A stretch of 64,000 bases of DNA from a beta proteobacterium KB13 (GCA_000156155.1 DS995299.1:459827-523826), one strand, 5' to 3'; counted from the stretch's first letter, positions 8,125-16,750 are shown. Made by a program: numbers and translations. The notes: a model not told the origin generated them from the letters alone.

Positions 8125-9520
8125 AACTAACCAAGCGATTAAAAAATATGGTTTTTGGTTTGGGTTAGTCACTTTTTTAATCTTAACTTTTAGCAATACT
8201 CTGACATCAATCAACTCTGAAGCTTGGACAGTTTTATCAATTATGCTGCTAATGATTGCTTGGTGGTTCTTTGAAGTGATTCCTATTTATGTTACCGCCT
8301 TATTACCTTTAATTCTCTTACCTTTATTGACTAATCAGAGTTTTCAAGAGGTATCAGCTCCTTATGCAAGCCCTAGTATTTTTCTATTTTTAGGTGGGTT
8401 TATGCTGGCCATTGCAATAGAAATATCTGGCTTACATAAAAGATTTGCTTATCTCATGATTTTAAAATTTGGACGAAGTATGTTTAGTATTTTGGCGTGT
8501 TTTATGTTGGTGTCTTATTTCACAAGTATGTGGATCATTAATACAGCTACAGCCCTAATGCTTCTCCCCATTGCACTTCAGGTTTGCAAAGAACTGAAGG
8601 TAGAGAGTACACAATTTGAAATTTTACTATTACTTAGTATTGCATATTCAGCAAGTATTGGAGGGATGAGCACCATTATTGGCACAGCTCCAAATGTTTT
8701 TTTCGTTGGCTTTATGCATGAAAATTTTGATATACAGATATCTTTCCTGGAATGGATGAAATTCGCCTTGCCGATATCAGCAATCATATTATTCGTATCT
8801 TTTTTTATCTTCTTTTTTTTGATTAAAAAAAATAAAAACATTGACCAAACTAATTGGCAAAGTATTTCATTAGAAAAATTACCCACTATGAGCAGCGATG
8901 AAGTTAAGGTCTTATTGGTTTTTATTGTAACGGTCTCTGCATGGGTGTTCCGTGGTCACTTAAATCAGTTTAATTTTTTATCTAACTTAACTGATTCAGG
9001 TATTGCTATCACTTCAGCTTTTTTATTTTTTCTTATCCCATCGTCAAATAAAAAAAATGATTTATTGCAATGGAAGCATATGAAACAACTACCCTGGGGT
9101 TTATTATTACTATTTGGGGGCGGCTTGGCCCTGGCAAAAGCAATTATGGTCAGCGGCTTGGGTGATTGGCTTGGTGCTCAATTATCTTTTCTGAATAACT
9201 TTTCTGTACTTTATATTATTTTTGTTTTGATTTTTGCAACGGTATTTTTAACCGAAGTTTTGTCTAACACAGCTTTAACTATATCTTTTCTTCCGATCAT
9301 TGGTGTAATAGCCGTTGATATGGGACTTCCAGTTAGTATTATTGGCATGGCTGTTGTGATGGCTGCCAGTTGCGCTTTTATGTTGCCAATTGCAACTCCT
9401 CCAAATGCTGTTATTTTTTCAACTGAAAAAATTAAGGTCATGGATATGGTCAAGGTTGGTTTTATCATGAATATTTTGACAATATTTATTATCACTTCAA
9501 TTTTTTATATTATGATGTGA
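8117..9520 (+). CDS. SLC13/DASS-family anion (dicarboxylate or sulfate) transporter
   Basis: A 467-aa inner-membrane symporter with about 11-12 helices. Family landmarks include WWFFEVIPIYVTALLPL, TSMWIINTATALMLLPIA (the first Ser-Asn/Thr-type substrate motif region), STIIGTAPN and the C-terminal mirror repeat SNTALTISFLPI with IATPPNAVIF. Members import di- and tricarboxylates or sulfate with sodium. It is coupled to the PsiE-like gene by an 8-nt overlap. In a C1-type oligotroph, uptake of succinate-like compounds or sulfate would both make sense; the sequence does not decide. Confidence 0.88.
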   Translation: MNETNQAIKKYGFWFGLVTFLILTFSNTLTSINSEAWTVLSIMLLMIAWWFFEVIPIYVTALLPLILLPLLTNQSFQEVSAPYASPSIFLFLGGFMLAIAIEISGLHKRFAYLMILKFGRSMFSILACFMLVSYFTSMWIINTATALMLLPIALQVCKELKVESTQFEILLLLSIAYSASIGGMSTIIGTAPNVFFVGFMHENFDIQISFLEWMKFALPISAIILFVSFFIFFFLIKKNKNIDQTNWQSISLEKLPTMSSDEVKVLLVFIVTVSAWVFRGHLNQFNFLSNLTDSGIAITSAFLFFLIPSSNKKNDLLQWKHMKQLPWGLLLLFGGGLALAKAIMVSGLGDWLGAQLSFLNNFSVLYIIFVLIFATVFLTEVLSNTALTISFLPIIGVIAVDMGLPVSIIGMAVVMAASCAFMLPIATPPNAVIFSTEKIKVMDMVKVGFIMNILTIFIITSIFYIMM

Positions 9521-9548
9521 TTAACGAATAACTTAATCTATTTGTCAT

Positions 9549-9959
9549 ATGAACCCACTCATGGAAGTTGCAAGCGCTATTCAACTGGCTGTTGCCCCAG
9601 CTTTTCTTCTCACGGCCATCGGCGCCACTTTAACGGTCATGACCAACCGACTAGCAAGAATTATTGATCGCTTTCGAGTGCTTAATGAGGTTCGATCTAA
9701 GTTGAGTAATGATGATCTAGTAGAGCTTAATATGTTGCGGTTAAGAGCCAAATGGACGCATTGGGCTATTGCCTTGACTACTTTATCAGCACTCCTCACC
9801 TGTATTGTTATTGCCTCAATATTTATTGGTACGGAAATTCAATTCAACTTTGATCAGTTTATTGCCTTCTTATTTATTGGAGCGATGAGCGCACTTATTT
9901 TAGGACTTATTTCATTTACGAGAGAGGTGACACTCTCAAAGAATGTGGTGAAACAGTAA
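9549..9959 (+). CDS. DUF2721 family inner-membrane protein
   Basis: A 136-aa protein with three hydrophobic helices and a conserved cytoplasmic loop. The start AIQLAVAPAFLLTAIGATLTV and the segment TNRLARIIDRFR are diagnostic of DUF2721. No function is known for the family. It follows the SLC13 gene by 28 nt and may be its last cotranscribed partner. It is convergent with the small minus-strand gene that ends at 9963. Confidence 0.85.
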   Translation: MNPLMEVASAIQLAVAPAFLLTAIGATLTVMTNRLARIIDRFRVLNEVRSKLSNDDLVELNMLRLRAKWTHWAIALTTLSALLTCIVIASIFIGTEIQFNFDQFIAFLFIGAMSALILGLISFTREVTLSKNVVKQ

Positions 9960-9962
9960 GAA

Positions 9963-10094
9963 CTAAATTAGTGAACCTGAATTTACTACAATGGCTACCA
10001 GTGCAATCAGAGACAGAATGCCAACATAATAAACACTCTTGCTAGTTTTTTGTTTTTGCTGGTGACTCTTTAAATATTTTTCAAAATCTGTCAT
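9963..10094 (-). CDS. Unlisted 43-aa single-helix membrane protein behind a Fur box
   Basis: A short open frame with ATG at 10094-10092 and TAG at 9963. It codes for a charged N-terminus (MTDFEKYLKSHQQKQK) followed by one transmembrane helix (VYYVGILSLIALVAIVV) and a short tail. No strong ribosome site is seen. A 9-1-9 Fur-box-like palindrome lies 32-50 bp upstream, where an iron-responsive promoter operator would be. I do not recognise the family. It could be a small Fur-regulated membrane protein acting with an iron or TonB system; it may also be untranslated. Confidence 0.5.
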   Translation of the reverse strand: MTDFEKYLKSHQQKQKTSKSVYYVGILSLIALVAIVVNSGSLI

Positions 10095-10125
10095 TTGTAC
10101 TTATATTTTTGTTAATCTTAATGTT

Positions 10126-10144
10126 AATGATAATGATTCTCATT
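10126..10144. promoter_or_regulatory. Fur-box-like palindrome
   Basis: AATGATAATGATTCTCATT is a 19-bp 9-1-9 inverted repeat: the right arm's complement AATGAGAAT matches eight of nine bases of the left arm AATGATAAT. It closely follows the enterobacterial Fur consensus. It is best placed to control the minus-strand 43-aa gene; the GtrA gene on the plus strand starts 40 bp away and is the other candidate. Confidence 0.65.
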
Positions 10145-10183
10145 TAAAAAATCAACAACTTTTTTATATATTATTGGTAAAGA

Positions 10184-10585
10184 TTGATAACAGCATTAAT
10201 TTGCCAAAAAAAATTGTTACATATATTTAAATTTTATTTAATTGGCTTTATAAACACTATATTTGGTTATTTTGTAACGGTAAGTTTTTTAGCTTATTTT
10301 ATGAACTCGTTTCCAATTTTTTTGATATCCATATTTTCTACTCTGGTATGTGTTTCATTCTCATTTATCATGTATCAGTTATTTTTATATAAATTAAAAA
10401 AAAATTTATTTAAATCCTATTTAAAGGCTATTTTATCTTATTCAATAATTTTCTTATTAAATGCCGTACTTTTGACTCTTTTATTGAGTTATTCATATAG
10501 TATTTATGTATCGCAAGCTATAACAATGTTAATTTCATCTATATTTCTTTATTTTTTGCATAATCTATTTACATTCAAAAACTAA
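10184..10585 (+). CDS. GtrA-family membrane protein
   Basis: A 133-aa protein with four transmembrane helices. The pattern FYLIGFINTIFGYFV near the start and the C-terminal LFTFKN are typical of GtrA, which works with GtrB to move lipid-linked sugars (bactoprenol-glucose type) across the inner membrane for surface glycan decoration. The only usable start is TTG at 10184, with no good ribosome site, so the N-terminus is uncertain. A GtrB-like transferase lies at 21502 at the end of the next operon, and a second GtrA at 40189. Partner not proven. Confidence 0.75.
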   Translation: MITALICQKKLLHIFKFYLIGFINTIFGYFVTVSFLAYFMNSFPIFLISIFSTLVCVSFSFIMYQLFLYKLKKNLFKSYLKAILSYSIIFLLNAVLLTLLLSYSYSIYVSQAITMLISSIFLYFLHNLFTFKN

Positions 10586-10596
10586 CTTTATTTTTT

Positions 10597-10624
10597 TTGA
10601 CACTAATTTACTTTTTGTTAGAAT
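10597..10624 (+). promoter_or_regulatory. Sigma-70 promoter of the CDP-sugar operon, probably leaderless
   Basis: TTGACA (10597-10602) and TAGAAT (10619-10624) are separated by 16 bp. The ATG of rfbF begins 6 bp after the -10 box, so transcription would start at or next to the A of the start codon. No ribosome site fits between them. The transcript is predicted to be leaderless. Confidence 0.7.
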
Positions 10625-10630
10625 TGATTT

Positions 10631-11404
10631 ATGAAAGCTGTTATATTAGCTGGCGGTCTCGGTACTCGCATATCTGAGGAATCAACATCCAAACCAAAAC
10701 CTATGATTGATATAGGCGGTATGCCTATCTTATGGCATATTTTAAAATGTTATTCGCATTTTGGAATTAATGATTTTATTATCTGTTGTGGGTATAAGGG
10801 ATACTTGATTAAAGAGTACTTTGCCAATTATTTTCTTCATATGTCTGACGTTAGTTTTGACATGACTTCTAATAAAATGGAAGTGCATCACCAACATGCT
10901 GAGCCTTGGAGAATTACATTAATAGATACAGGTGAGCACACAATGACAGGTGGAAGATTGAATCGCATTAAGGAGTATGTTGCCCACGATCCAGCATTTT
11001 GTGTTACATACGGCGATGGTCTATCTAACATCAATTTTGATCAATTAATTAATCACCACAACAAAAGCAAAGCCATTGTTACCTTAACAGCAGTCCATCC
11101 ACCTGCAAGATTTGGATCTTTGGAGTTAGACGGTGGTAATGTTTCTGGTTTTAAAGAAAAGCCGAAAGGTGATGGAGCAAGGATTAATGGAGGTTTTTTT
11201 GTGATGTCTCCAGAAGTATTTAATTATTTTAAAAATGATAATACAGTACTTGAAAAAGAGCCGCTTGAAAGCTTAGCATCTGAAAGAAAACTTAACGCAT
11301 TTAAACATGATGGGTTTTGGTATGCTATGGATACATTAAGAGATAAGAATATCCTGGAAGATCTATGGTCATCAGGTAAAGCGCCTTGGAAAGTATGGAA
11401 ATAA
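10631..11404 (+). CDS. rfbF: Glucose-1-phosphate cytidylyltransferase
   Basis: Makes CDP-glucose from glucose 1-phosphate and CTP, the entry step to CDP-3,6-dideoxyhexoses. The 257 aa equal the family length. The nucleotidyltransferase signature AGGLGTRISEESTSKPKPM is at the N-terminus. GDGLSNI (metal-binding Asp) and EKPKGDGARINGGFFV follow, as in RfbF/DdhA. It is the first gene of a unidirectional operon running to about 22.4 kb and overlaps rfbG by 19 nt. The promoter just upstream has almost no leader. Confidence 0.95.
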   Translation: MKAVILAGGLGTRISEESTSKPKPMIDIGGMPILWHILKCYSHFGINDFIICCGYKGYLIKEYFANYFLHMSDVSFDMTSNKMEVHHQHAEPWRITLIDTGEHTMTGGRLNRIKEYVAHDPAFCVTYGDGLSNINFDQLINHHNKSKAIVTLTAVHPPARFGSLELDGGNVSGFKEKPKGDGARINGGFFVMSPEVFNYFKNDNTVLEKEPLESLASERKLNAFKHDGFWYAMDTLRDKNILEDLWSSGKAPWKVWK

Positions 11405-12462
11405 AAGGTAATTTTTGGAAAAATAAAAGAGTACTGGTCACAGGCAATACCGGCTTTAAGGGTTCTTGGATTGTAATTTGGCTATCTCATTTAGGTGCAG
11501 ATATTAGAGGCTATTCATTGCAAGCTCCCACGAACCCAAGTTTATTTGATGTTAGCGGTATTGGAGATCATGTCGAAACAACTTTTGGGGACATTAGAGA
11601 TAAATACACTCTAAAAAAAAGTGTTCAAGAGTTTGATCCTGAAATAATTTTTCATCTGGCAGCGCAACCTTTAGTGAGAGCATCATACCAAGACCCAGTT
11701 GTGACTTTTGAAACAAACTTAATGGGTACAATAAATCTTTTTGAAGTGGCTCGATCATTGAAGAATTTAAAGGTGCTTGTCAATATCACTAGTGACAAAT
11801 GCTATCAAAATAATGAAACTAATTTACCTTTTAAAGAGAGCGACCCTATGGGAGGGTTTGATCCATACAGTGCCAGTAAGGGTTGCGCTGAGTTAATAAC
11901 TAACGCTTATCGGTCTTCTTTTTTTGGTGGAAAAGATTGCGATGTAGCTCTTTCATCTGCACGATCTGGAAATGTTATAGGAGGTGGTGATTGGTCAGAG
12001 GATAGAATCATTCCTGATTTTTTTAGAGCCTTGGAAACAAGCAAATCATTATTAATTAGAAATCCTGAATCAACAAGACCCTGGCAACATGTATTGGAGC
12101 CGTTATCTGGCTATTTGTTACTAGCAGAAAAAATGTTCACAAATTCTAAAAAATTTTCTCAGGCTTGGAATTTTGGACCCAATGAAAACGAAGCTCATAC
12201 AGTGAAGTGGCTTATTGATGAACTTGCAAAAAAATGGAATGATATTAAGATTGATTATTTACATAATGAAACAGAAATATTACATGAGGCAAAGTTTTTG
12301 CGATTATCAATTGATAAGTCATACTCTAAATTAAAATGGTCGCCTAAGTGGAATACCCTTAAAGCGATTGATATGATTAATGAATTTTATACAGCATACT
12401 TCGAAAAACAAAACATCCTTGACTTAGTTATTGGGCAAATAAAAAGCTATTCATCAAAGTAA
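11386..12462 (+). CDS. rfbG: CDP-glucose 4,6-dehydratase
   Basis: An extended SDR that converts CDP-glucose to CDP-4-keto-6-deoxyglucose using tightly bound NAD. It has the cofactor motif TGNTGFKGSW, the dehydratase Thr-x-Asp-Lys variant ITSDKCY, and the Tyr/Lys pair in YSASKGC. At 358 aa it matches DdhB/RfbG. The ATG lies inside the last codons of rfbF, so the two are coupled. Its product is the substrate of the next gene's enzyme. Confidence 0.95.
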   Translation: MESMEIKGNFWKNKRVLVTGNTGFKGSWIVIWLSHLGADIRGYSLQAPTNPSLFDVSGIGDHVETTFGDIRDKYTLKKSVQEFDPEIIFHLAAQPLVRASYQDPVVTFETNLMGTINLFEVARSLKNLKVLVNITSDKCYQNNETNLPFKESDPMGGFDPYSASKGCAELITNAYRSSFFGGKDCDVALSSARSGNVIGGGDWSEDRIIPDFFRALETSKSLLIRNPESTRPWQHVLEPLSGYLLLAEKMFTNSKKFSQAWNFGPNENEAHTVKWLIDELAKKWNDIKIDYLHNETEILHEAKFLRLSIDKSYSKLKWSPKWNTLKAIDMINEFYTAYFEKQNILDLVIGQIKSYSSK

Positions 12463-12480
12463 TCTAATGATTGAAATATA

Positions 12481-13800
12481 ATGGAAGAAAAAGAAATACA
12501 AATTAGAAAAAAAATAGCTAGTTTAGTAAATGAGCTCGCTGAAAATAAATACCAAGCCCAGGCATTTATTCCTGGTGAAACTATCATTCCACCTTCAGGT
12601 AAAGTGATGGATGTCAATGAATTACAACTAATGGTTGATGCCTCACTAGATGGTTGGCTTACTTCCGGACGATTTAATGAGGTATTTGAAAAGAAATTGG
12701 CTAATTACTTGGGGGTAAGGCATTTATTAACTGTTAATTCTGGCTCGTCAGCTAACCTTGTTGCTTTTTCGGCATTAACATCTTCAAAATTAGGTGAGCG
12801 TGCGATTCAAAAAGGCGATGAAGTTATTACGGTGGCTGCTGGCTTTCCAACTACCGTTAATCCTGCATTACAATTTGGAGCTGTTCCAGTATTTGTTGAT
12901 ATCGATATTCAAACTCATAATATTCAGCCAGAATTAATAGAAGATGCAATTAGCGAAAAAACAAAGGCGATTATGCTTGCTCACTCTCTTGGCAACCCTT
13001 TTAACTTAAAAGTAATTCTTGAAATATGTAAAAAATATCAATTATGGTTAATTGAAGATAATTGTGATGCGCTCGGTTCAAGATATAACAATCAGTTAAC
13101 AGGAACATTTGGAGATATTGGAACCTTAAGTTTTTATCCTGCTCATCATATTACAATGGGTGAGGGAGGGGCTGTGTTTACTAATGATTCTGAGCTTAAA
13201 AAAATCCTTGAGTCTTTTAGAGATTGGGGTAGGGATTGTTATTGCCCCGGGGGCAAAGATAACACGTGCGGAAAAAGATTCTCATGGAAGCTGGGTGAGC
13301 TACCTGAGGGTTATGATCACAAATATACATACTCACATCTTGGTTATAATTTAAAAATTACAGACATGCAAGCGGCATGTGGACTTGCACAGTTGGATAA
13401 ATTAGATGGTTTTATTGAAACTCGAAAATCAAACTTTCAATTTTTAAAAAACAGATTGCAATCTTGTGCTGAATTTTTAGAGCTGCCTGAGGCAACTAAT
13501 AATAGTGACCCATCTTGGTTTGGTTTCTTGATCACGATTAAAAAGGAGTCTGGACTAAACAGAGTGGATTTTTTAAGGTATTTAGATCAATATAAAATAG
13601 GTACTCGACTTCTATTTGCCGGAAATTTAACAAAACAACCATATATGGTTAATCACGAATATAGAATCTCCGGTTCATTGGATAACACTGATTATGTTAT
13701 GAATAATAGTTTTTGGATTGGAGTATATCCTGGATTATCTGAAGAAATATTGAGTTTCGTATGCGACAAGATCGAAACTTTTTGTGGAGTTAATTTTTGA
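12481..13800 (+). CDS. rfbH: CDP-4-keto-6-deoxyglucose 3-dehydrase (RfbH/E1)
   Basis: A PMP- and [2Fe-2S]-dependent enzyme of the DegT aminotransferase fold that removes the 3-hydroxyl to begin formation of CDP-4-keto-3,6-dideoxyglucose. The usual PLP lysine is replaced by His in AHHITMGEGG (residues 221-230), the hallmark of this dehydrase. The Cys cluster CYCPGGKDNTC follows at about residues 254-264. Length 439 aa is typical. A separate E3 reductase (AscD) is not seen in the window. It overlaps the next gene by 4 nt. Confidence 0.95.
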   Translation: MEEKEIQIRKKIASLVNELAENKYQAQAFIPGETIIPPSGKVMDVNELQLMVDASLDGWLTSGRFNEVFEKKLANYLGVRHLLTVNSGSSANLVAFSALTSSKLGERAIQKGDEVITVAAGFPTTVNPALQFGAVPVFVDIDIQTHNIQPELIEDAISEKTKAIMLAHSLGNPFNLKVILEICKKYQLWLIEDNCDALGSRYNNQLTGTFGDIGTLSFYPAHHITMGEGGAVFTNDSELKKILESFRDWGRDCYCPGGKDNTCGKRFSWKLGELPEGYDHKYTYSHLGYNLKITDMQAACGLAQLDKLDGFIETRKSNFQFLKNRLQSCAEFLELPEATNNSDPSWFGFLITIKKESGLNRVDFLRYLDQYKIGTRLLFAGNLTKQPYMVNHEYRISGSLDNTDYVMNNSFWIGVYPGLSEEILSFVCDKIETFCGVNF

Positions 13801-14675
13801 CTAAAAAAATTCCAATAGCTATTTTAGGTACTGGTAATATTGGAACTGACCTCTTAATTAAAGTTTTGAAATCTTCATATCTTGAATGTGTCGCCTTTGT
13901 GGGAAGAAACTTGAATTCAAGCGGTATGCTGAGAGCAGCATCTTTAGGCGTCAATATCAGTGATAAAGGTATTATTTATTTGGAAGAGAATAAAAGATTA
14001 TATGATTTCGTTTTTGATGCAACATCAGCAAAATCTCATTTAATTAATTCTAAAGTTTTTTCTAAATTAAAAAAAAAAGTAATTGATCTCACACCAGCAA
14101 AAATTGGTCCAATGTGCGTTCCGTCAATAAGTGTTTCTGATTTTGTTGAGCATGGGAATGTGAATATGATTTCTTGTGGAGGTCAAGCTTCTATTCCAAT
14201 TGCATACGCTATTACCAATTTTGGAAAGGATGATGTTGAATATATTGAAGTTGTGTCAAATATAGCATCTAGGAGCGCTGGACCGGCTACAAGACAAAAC
14301 TTAGATGAATACATATCAACCACTGAAAAAGGTTTAAGTTTTTTCACCAATGCTAAAAAAGTTAAAGCAATACTTAATTTAAACCCAGCAGAGCCTGCAA
14401 TTGATATGCAAACAACAATATTAGCAAAACTTAAAAAAACTAATTTAAGTGAAATTAAAAGCAATATCGATAAAATAGAAAAAATAGTTAAAACATATGT
14501 TCCTGGATATAAAGTTATTGTAGGACCTCTAATTGACGATTCTAGAGTGTTTGTTACAGTAAAAGTTAAAGGCTTGGGTGATTATTTACCATCCTTTGCA
14601 GGTAATTTGGATATTATTAATTGTGCAGCTATTGCTGTTGCGGAAAGTTCAGCAAAAAAATATTATGGAAAGTAA
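13797..14675 (+). CDS. Acylating acetaldehyde dehydrogenase (DmpF/MhpF family)
   Basis: Interconverts an aldehyde and its acyl-CoA with NAD. It begins with the Rossmann motif ILGTGNIGTDLL. The catalytic Cys127 is in SCGGQASIP, which is the DmpF thiol site. Length 292 aa is slightly shorter than DmpF (about 310). The start is TTG, overlapping the rfbH stop. In the family it forms a channelled complex with the aldolase coded by the next gene. Such pairs normally degrade aromatic compounds; here no such genes exist and the pair is embedded in a nucleotide-sugar operon. An in-frame A10 tract lies at 14069-14078. Confidence 0.88.
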   Translation: MTKKIPIAILGTGNIGTDLLIKVLKSSYLECVAFVGRNLNSSGMLRAASLGVNISDKGIIYLEENKRLYDFVFDATSAKSHLINSKVFSKLKKKVIDLTPAKIGPMCVPSISVSDFVEHGNVNMISCGGQASIPIAYAITNFGKDDVEYIEVVSNIASRSAGPATRQNLDEYISTTEKGLSFFTNAKKVKAILNLNPAEPAIDMQTTILAKLKKTNLSEIKSNIDKIEKIVKTYVPGYKVIVGPLIDDSRVFVTVKVKGLGDYLPSFAGNLDIINCAAIAVAESSAKKYYGK

Positions 14676-15678
14676 GAAGATATTAATTAGTGATCCGACA
14701 TTAAGAGATGGCAGCCATGCTATCAAACATAAATTTTCAAAAGATGATATTAGTAATTATTGCAAATTAGCCGACAAAGCAAGAATTCCAATTGTTGAAG
14801 TTGGGCATGGTAATGGAATTGGTGCTTCATCATTGCAATTAGGTGAATCTCTTCTTTCTGATTTTGATATGTTATCAACAGCAAGAAAGAACTTAAAAAA
14901 AAGCAAACTTGGAGTCCATGTAATCCCAGGTTTTGCAACAATTGATAAAGATATTTTGCCTGCAGTAGATGTTGGTGTTGATGTCTTCAGAATAGCAACA
15001 CATTGTACTGAGTCAGATTTAAGTGAGAGACATATTAGCTTTTTAAGAAAGAAGAATTTGGAGGTTTGGGGTTGTTTGATGATGGCTCATATGGTAGATA
15101 CAGAAACTTTAATAGATCAAGCAAAAAAAATTGAAAACTATGGGGCAGATGGAGTTATTTTTATGGATTCTGCAGGAAGTTTTATCCCAAATCAAATTAA
15201 AGAAAGGGTAGAGGGCCTTGTCTCTGAGCTTAATATCATGGTTGGTTTTCATGGTCATAATAATCTAAATTTAGCAGTAGCAAACTCATTAGAAGCTATT
15301 CAAAGTGGAGCAACTTTGGTTGATGCCTGCTCAGCTGGGTTTGGAGCAGGTGCAGGAAATACACAGCTTGAAGTTCTTATTCCTGTGCTATTAAAACAAA
15401 ATTTTGACACTAATATCGACTTTAACGGGTTATTAGATTTAGCCGAATTTGTTATCTCAAAATTTGGTAAATCTACTTCATCTGTTCATATTGATAGTAT
15501 GATAAGCGGTTATTATGGAGTATTTTCTGGGTTTTTGGTTCCAGTTCGAAGAGTTGCACTGGAATACAAAATAAGTCCAATTGATATTTTTAAGGAACTA
15601 GGAAGAAGGAATATCATTGCTGGGCAGGAAGATTTAATAATTGAAGTTGCGAACTCAATCAGAGATAAATCTAAATGA
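14665..15678 (+). CDS. 4-hydroxy-2-oxovalerate aldolase-like (DmpG/MhpE, HMGL fold)
   Basis: A metal-dependent TIM-barrel aldolase that splits or forms 4-hydroxy-2-oxoacids from pyruvate and an aldehyde. ISDPTLRDGSHA near the N-terminus carries the Arg, Asp and His of the DmpG active site, and GFHGHNNLNLAV holds the two His metal ligands. The frame is open further upstream, but ATG 14665, 11 nt inside the dehydrogenase gene, gives the family N-terminus. The length (337 aa) agrees with DmpG. In this setting it could make or use a 2-oxoacid for the downstream ThDP enzyme (inference). Confidence 0.88.
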   Translation: MESKKILISDPTLRDGSHAIKHKFSKDDISNYCKLADKARIPIVEVGHGNGIGASSLQLGESLLSDFDMLSTARKNLKKSKLGVHVIPGFATIDKDILPAVDVGVDVFRIATHCTESDLSERHISFLRKKNLEVWGCLMMAHMVDTETLIDQAKKIENYGADGVIFMDSAGSFIPNQIKERVEGLVSELNIMVGFHGHNNLNLAVANSLEAIQSGATLVDACSAGFGAGAGNTQLEVLIPVLLKQNFDTNIDFNGLLDLAEFVISKFGKSTSSVHIDSMISGYYGVFSGFLVPVRRVALEYKISPIDIFKELGRRNIIAGQEDLIIEVANSIRDKSK

Positions 15679-16733
15679 TTATTAATGAACATCAGCGTGA
15701 GCACATTAATAATGATTGTATTGAGATTTTGGAAAATAAAACTCATGATTTAGTTTTTTTAAAAAATACTAAAATAGTGATAATTGGAGGAACCGGTTTT
15801 TTAGGTTCGTGGATAGCAGAATTAGTTCTGGTTTTAAACTTAAAACATTCTTTCTCAATTAAACTTTATATAATTGCAAATGATATTGACAATTTTAAAG
15901 AGAGTAAACAACATTTATGTAATCACAGCTTTATAGAATTAATTAATTCTGATGTAAGAAGTTTAATAGATCTTCCATCGGATGCCGATTATATAATTAA
16001 CGCAGCTTCTAGCCCGGATACCCGAATCCATGCAAGCAAACCTTTTGATACAGCGTCAATCATATCAGATGGGATTATAAAAATTTTAAACGCGTGTTTG
16101 AGATTGAGCAATCTAAGAAAAATTATTCATTTAAGTTCTGGTTTGATTGCAAATCCTATTAATAAAATGCAGGGTATTTCTGAAAAGAGTTCCAATATTT
16201 TCGATTTTAAAAATGATAGTTCAAATATCTATCAATGTTCGAAAATTTATTCAGAGGCACTGTGTAATTCTGCAAGGAGTCAATTAAGATTACCTATAAC
16301 AATTTTAAGACCGTTTAATTTTATGGGCCCCTATCAAAAACTTTCAAGTCCATGGGCGCATACATCACTTTTAAATGATGCAATTAATTCTCGAATTTTA
16401 AATATAAAAGGAGATGGTGAGATTGTGCGCAGTTATTTATATGGTGCAGATGCTGCCTTTTGGACTCTTAAATTTTTAGTCTCAGGAAATATTGGTGGGG
16501 TATATAACATTGGGAGTGATCAGCCCATCTCTTTAAAAGAATTGGCAAAAAAAATATCTTACCACTCAGGATTATCAGATAAAATAAAAATTAATCATTT
16601 TCTAGATAACACAAAAATAAATAAATATTTTTATCCAGATTTAACTTTAATAAAAAAAGAATTTAGTTTAACAGTCACCATTCCTATTGATGATTCTATA
16701 AAAAAAACAATTTCATGGCATAGATTAAAATAA
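15675..16733 (+). CDS. NAD-dependent epimerase/dehydratase family protein (extended SDR)
   Basis: A 352-aa extended SDR. After about 35 extra N-terminal residues comes the Rossmann motif IIGGTGFLGSWIAE. The Tyr/Lys pair is in YQCSKIYSE, and the substrate-side segments LRPFNFMGP and VYNIGSDQPIS are conserved. The dehydratase Thr-Asp-Glu signature is absent; LSSGLIA sits in its place, which suggests a reductase or epimerase. It overlaps the aldolase gene by 4 nt. Immediately before a YerE-like ThDP enzyme it is a candidate reductase of the branch ketone (the role of YerF in yersiniose synthesis), but this is inferred. Confidence 0.75.
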   Translation: MIINEHQREHINNDCIEILENKTHDLVFLKNTKIVIIGGTGFLGSWIAELVLVLNLKHSFSIKLYIIANDIDNFKESKQHLCNHSFIELINSDVRSLIDLPSDADYIINAASSPDTRIHASKPFDTASIISDGIIKILNACLRLSNLRKIIHLSSGLIANPINKMQGISEKSSNIFDFKNDSSNIYQCSKIYSEALCNSARSQLRLPITILRPFNFMGPYQKLSSPWAHTSLLNDAINSRILNIKGDGEIVRSYLYGADAAFWTLKFLVSGNIGGVYNIGSDQPISLKELAKKISYHSGLSDKIKINHFLDNTKINKYFYPDLTLIKKEFSLTVTIPIDDSIKKTISWHRLK

Positions 16734-16750
16734 AATAAGTATAAGAAAAT

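Noticed and set aside
8578-9495. Two minus-strand frames of about 100 aa opposite the SLC13 gene
   Set aside because: They are shadows of membrane-helix coding sequence and have no initiation signals.
14578-14664. Upstream extension of the aldolase gene
   Set aside because: The added residues are translated from the coding region of the aldehyde dehydrogenase in another frame; family homology begins at the ATG at 14665.
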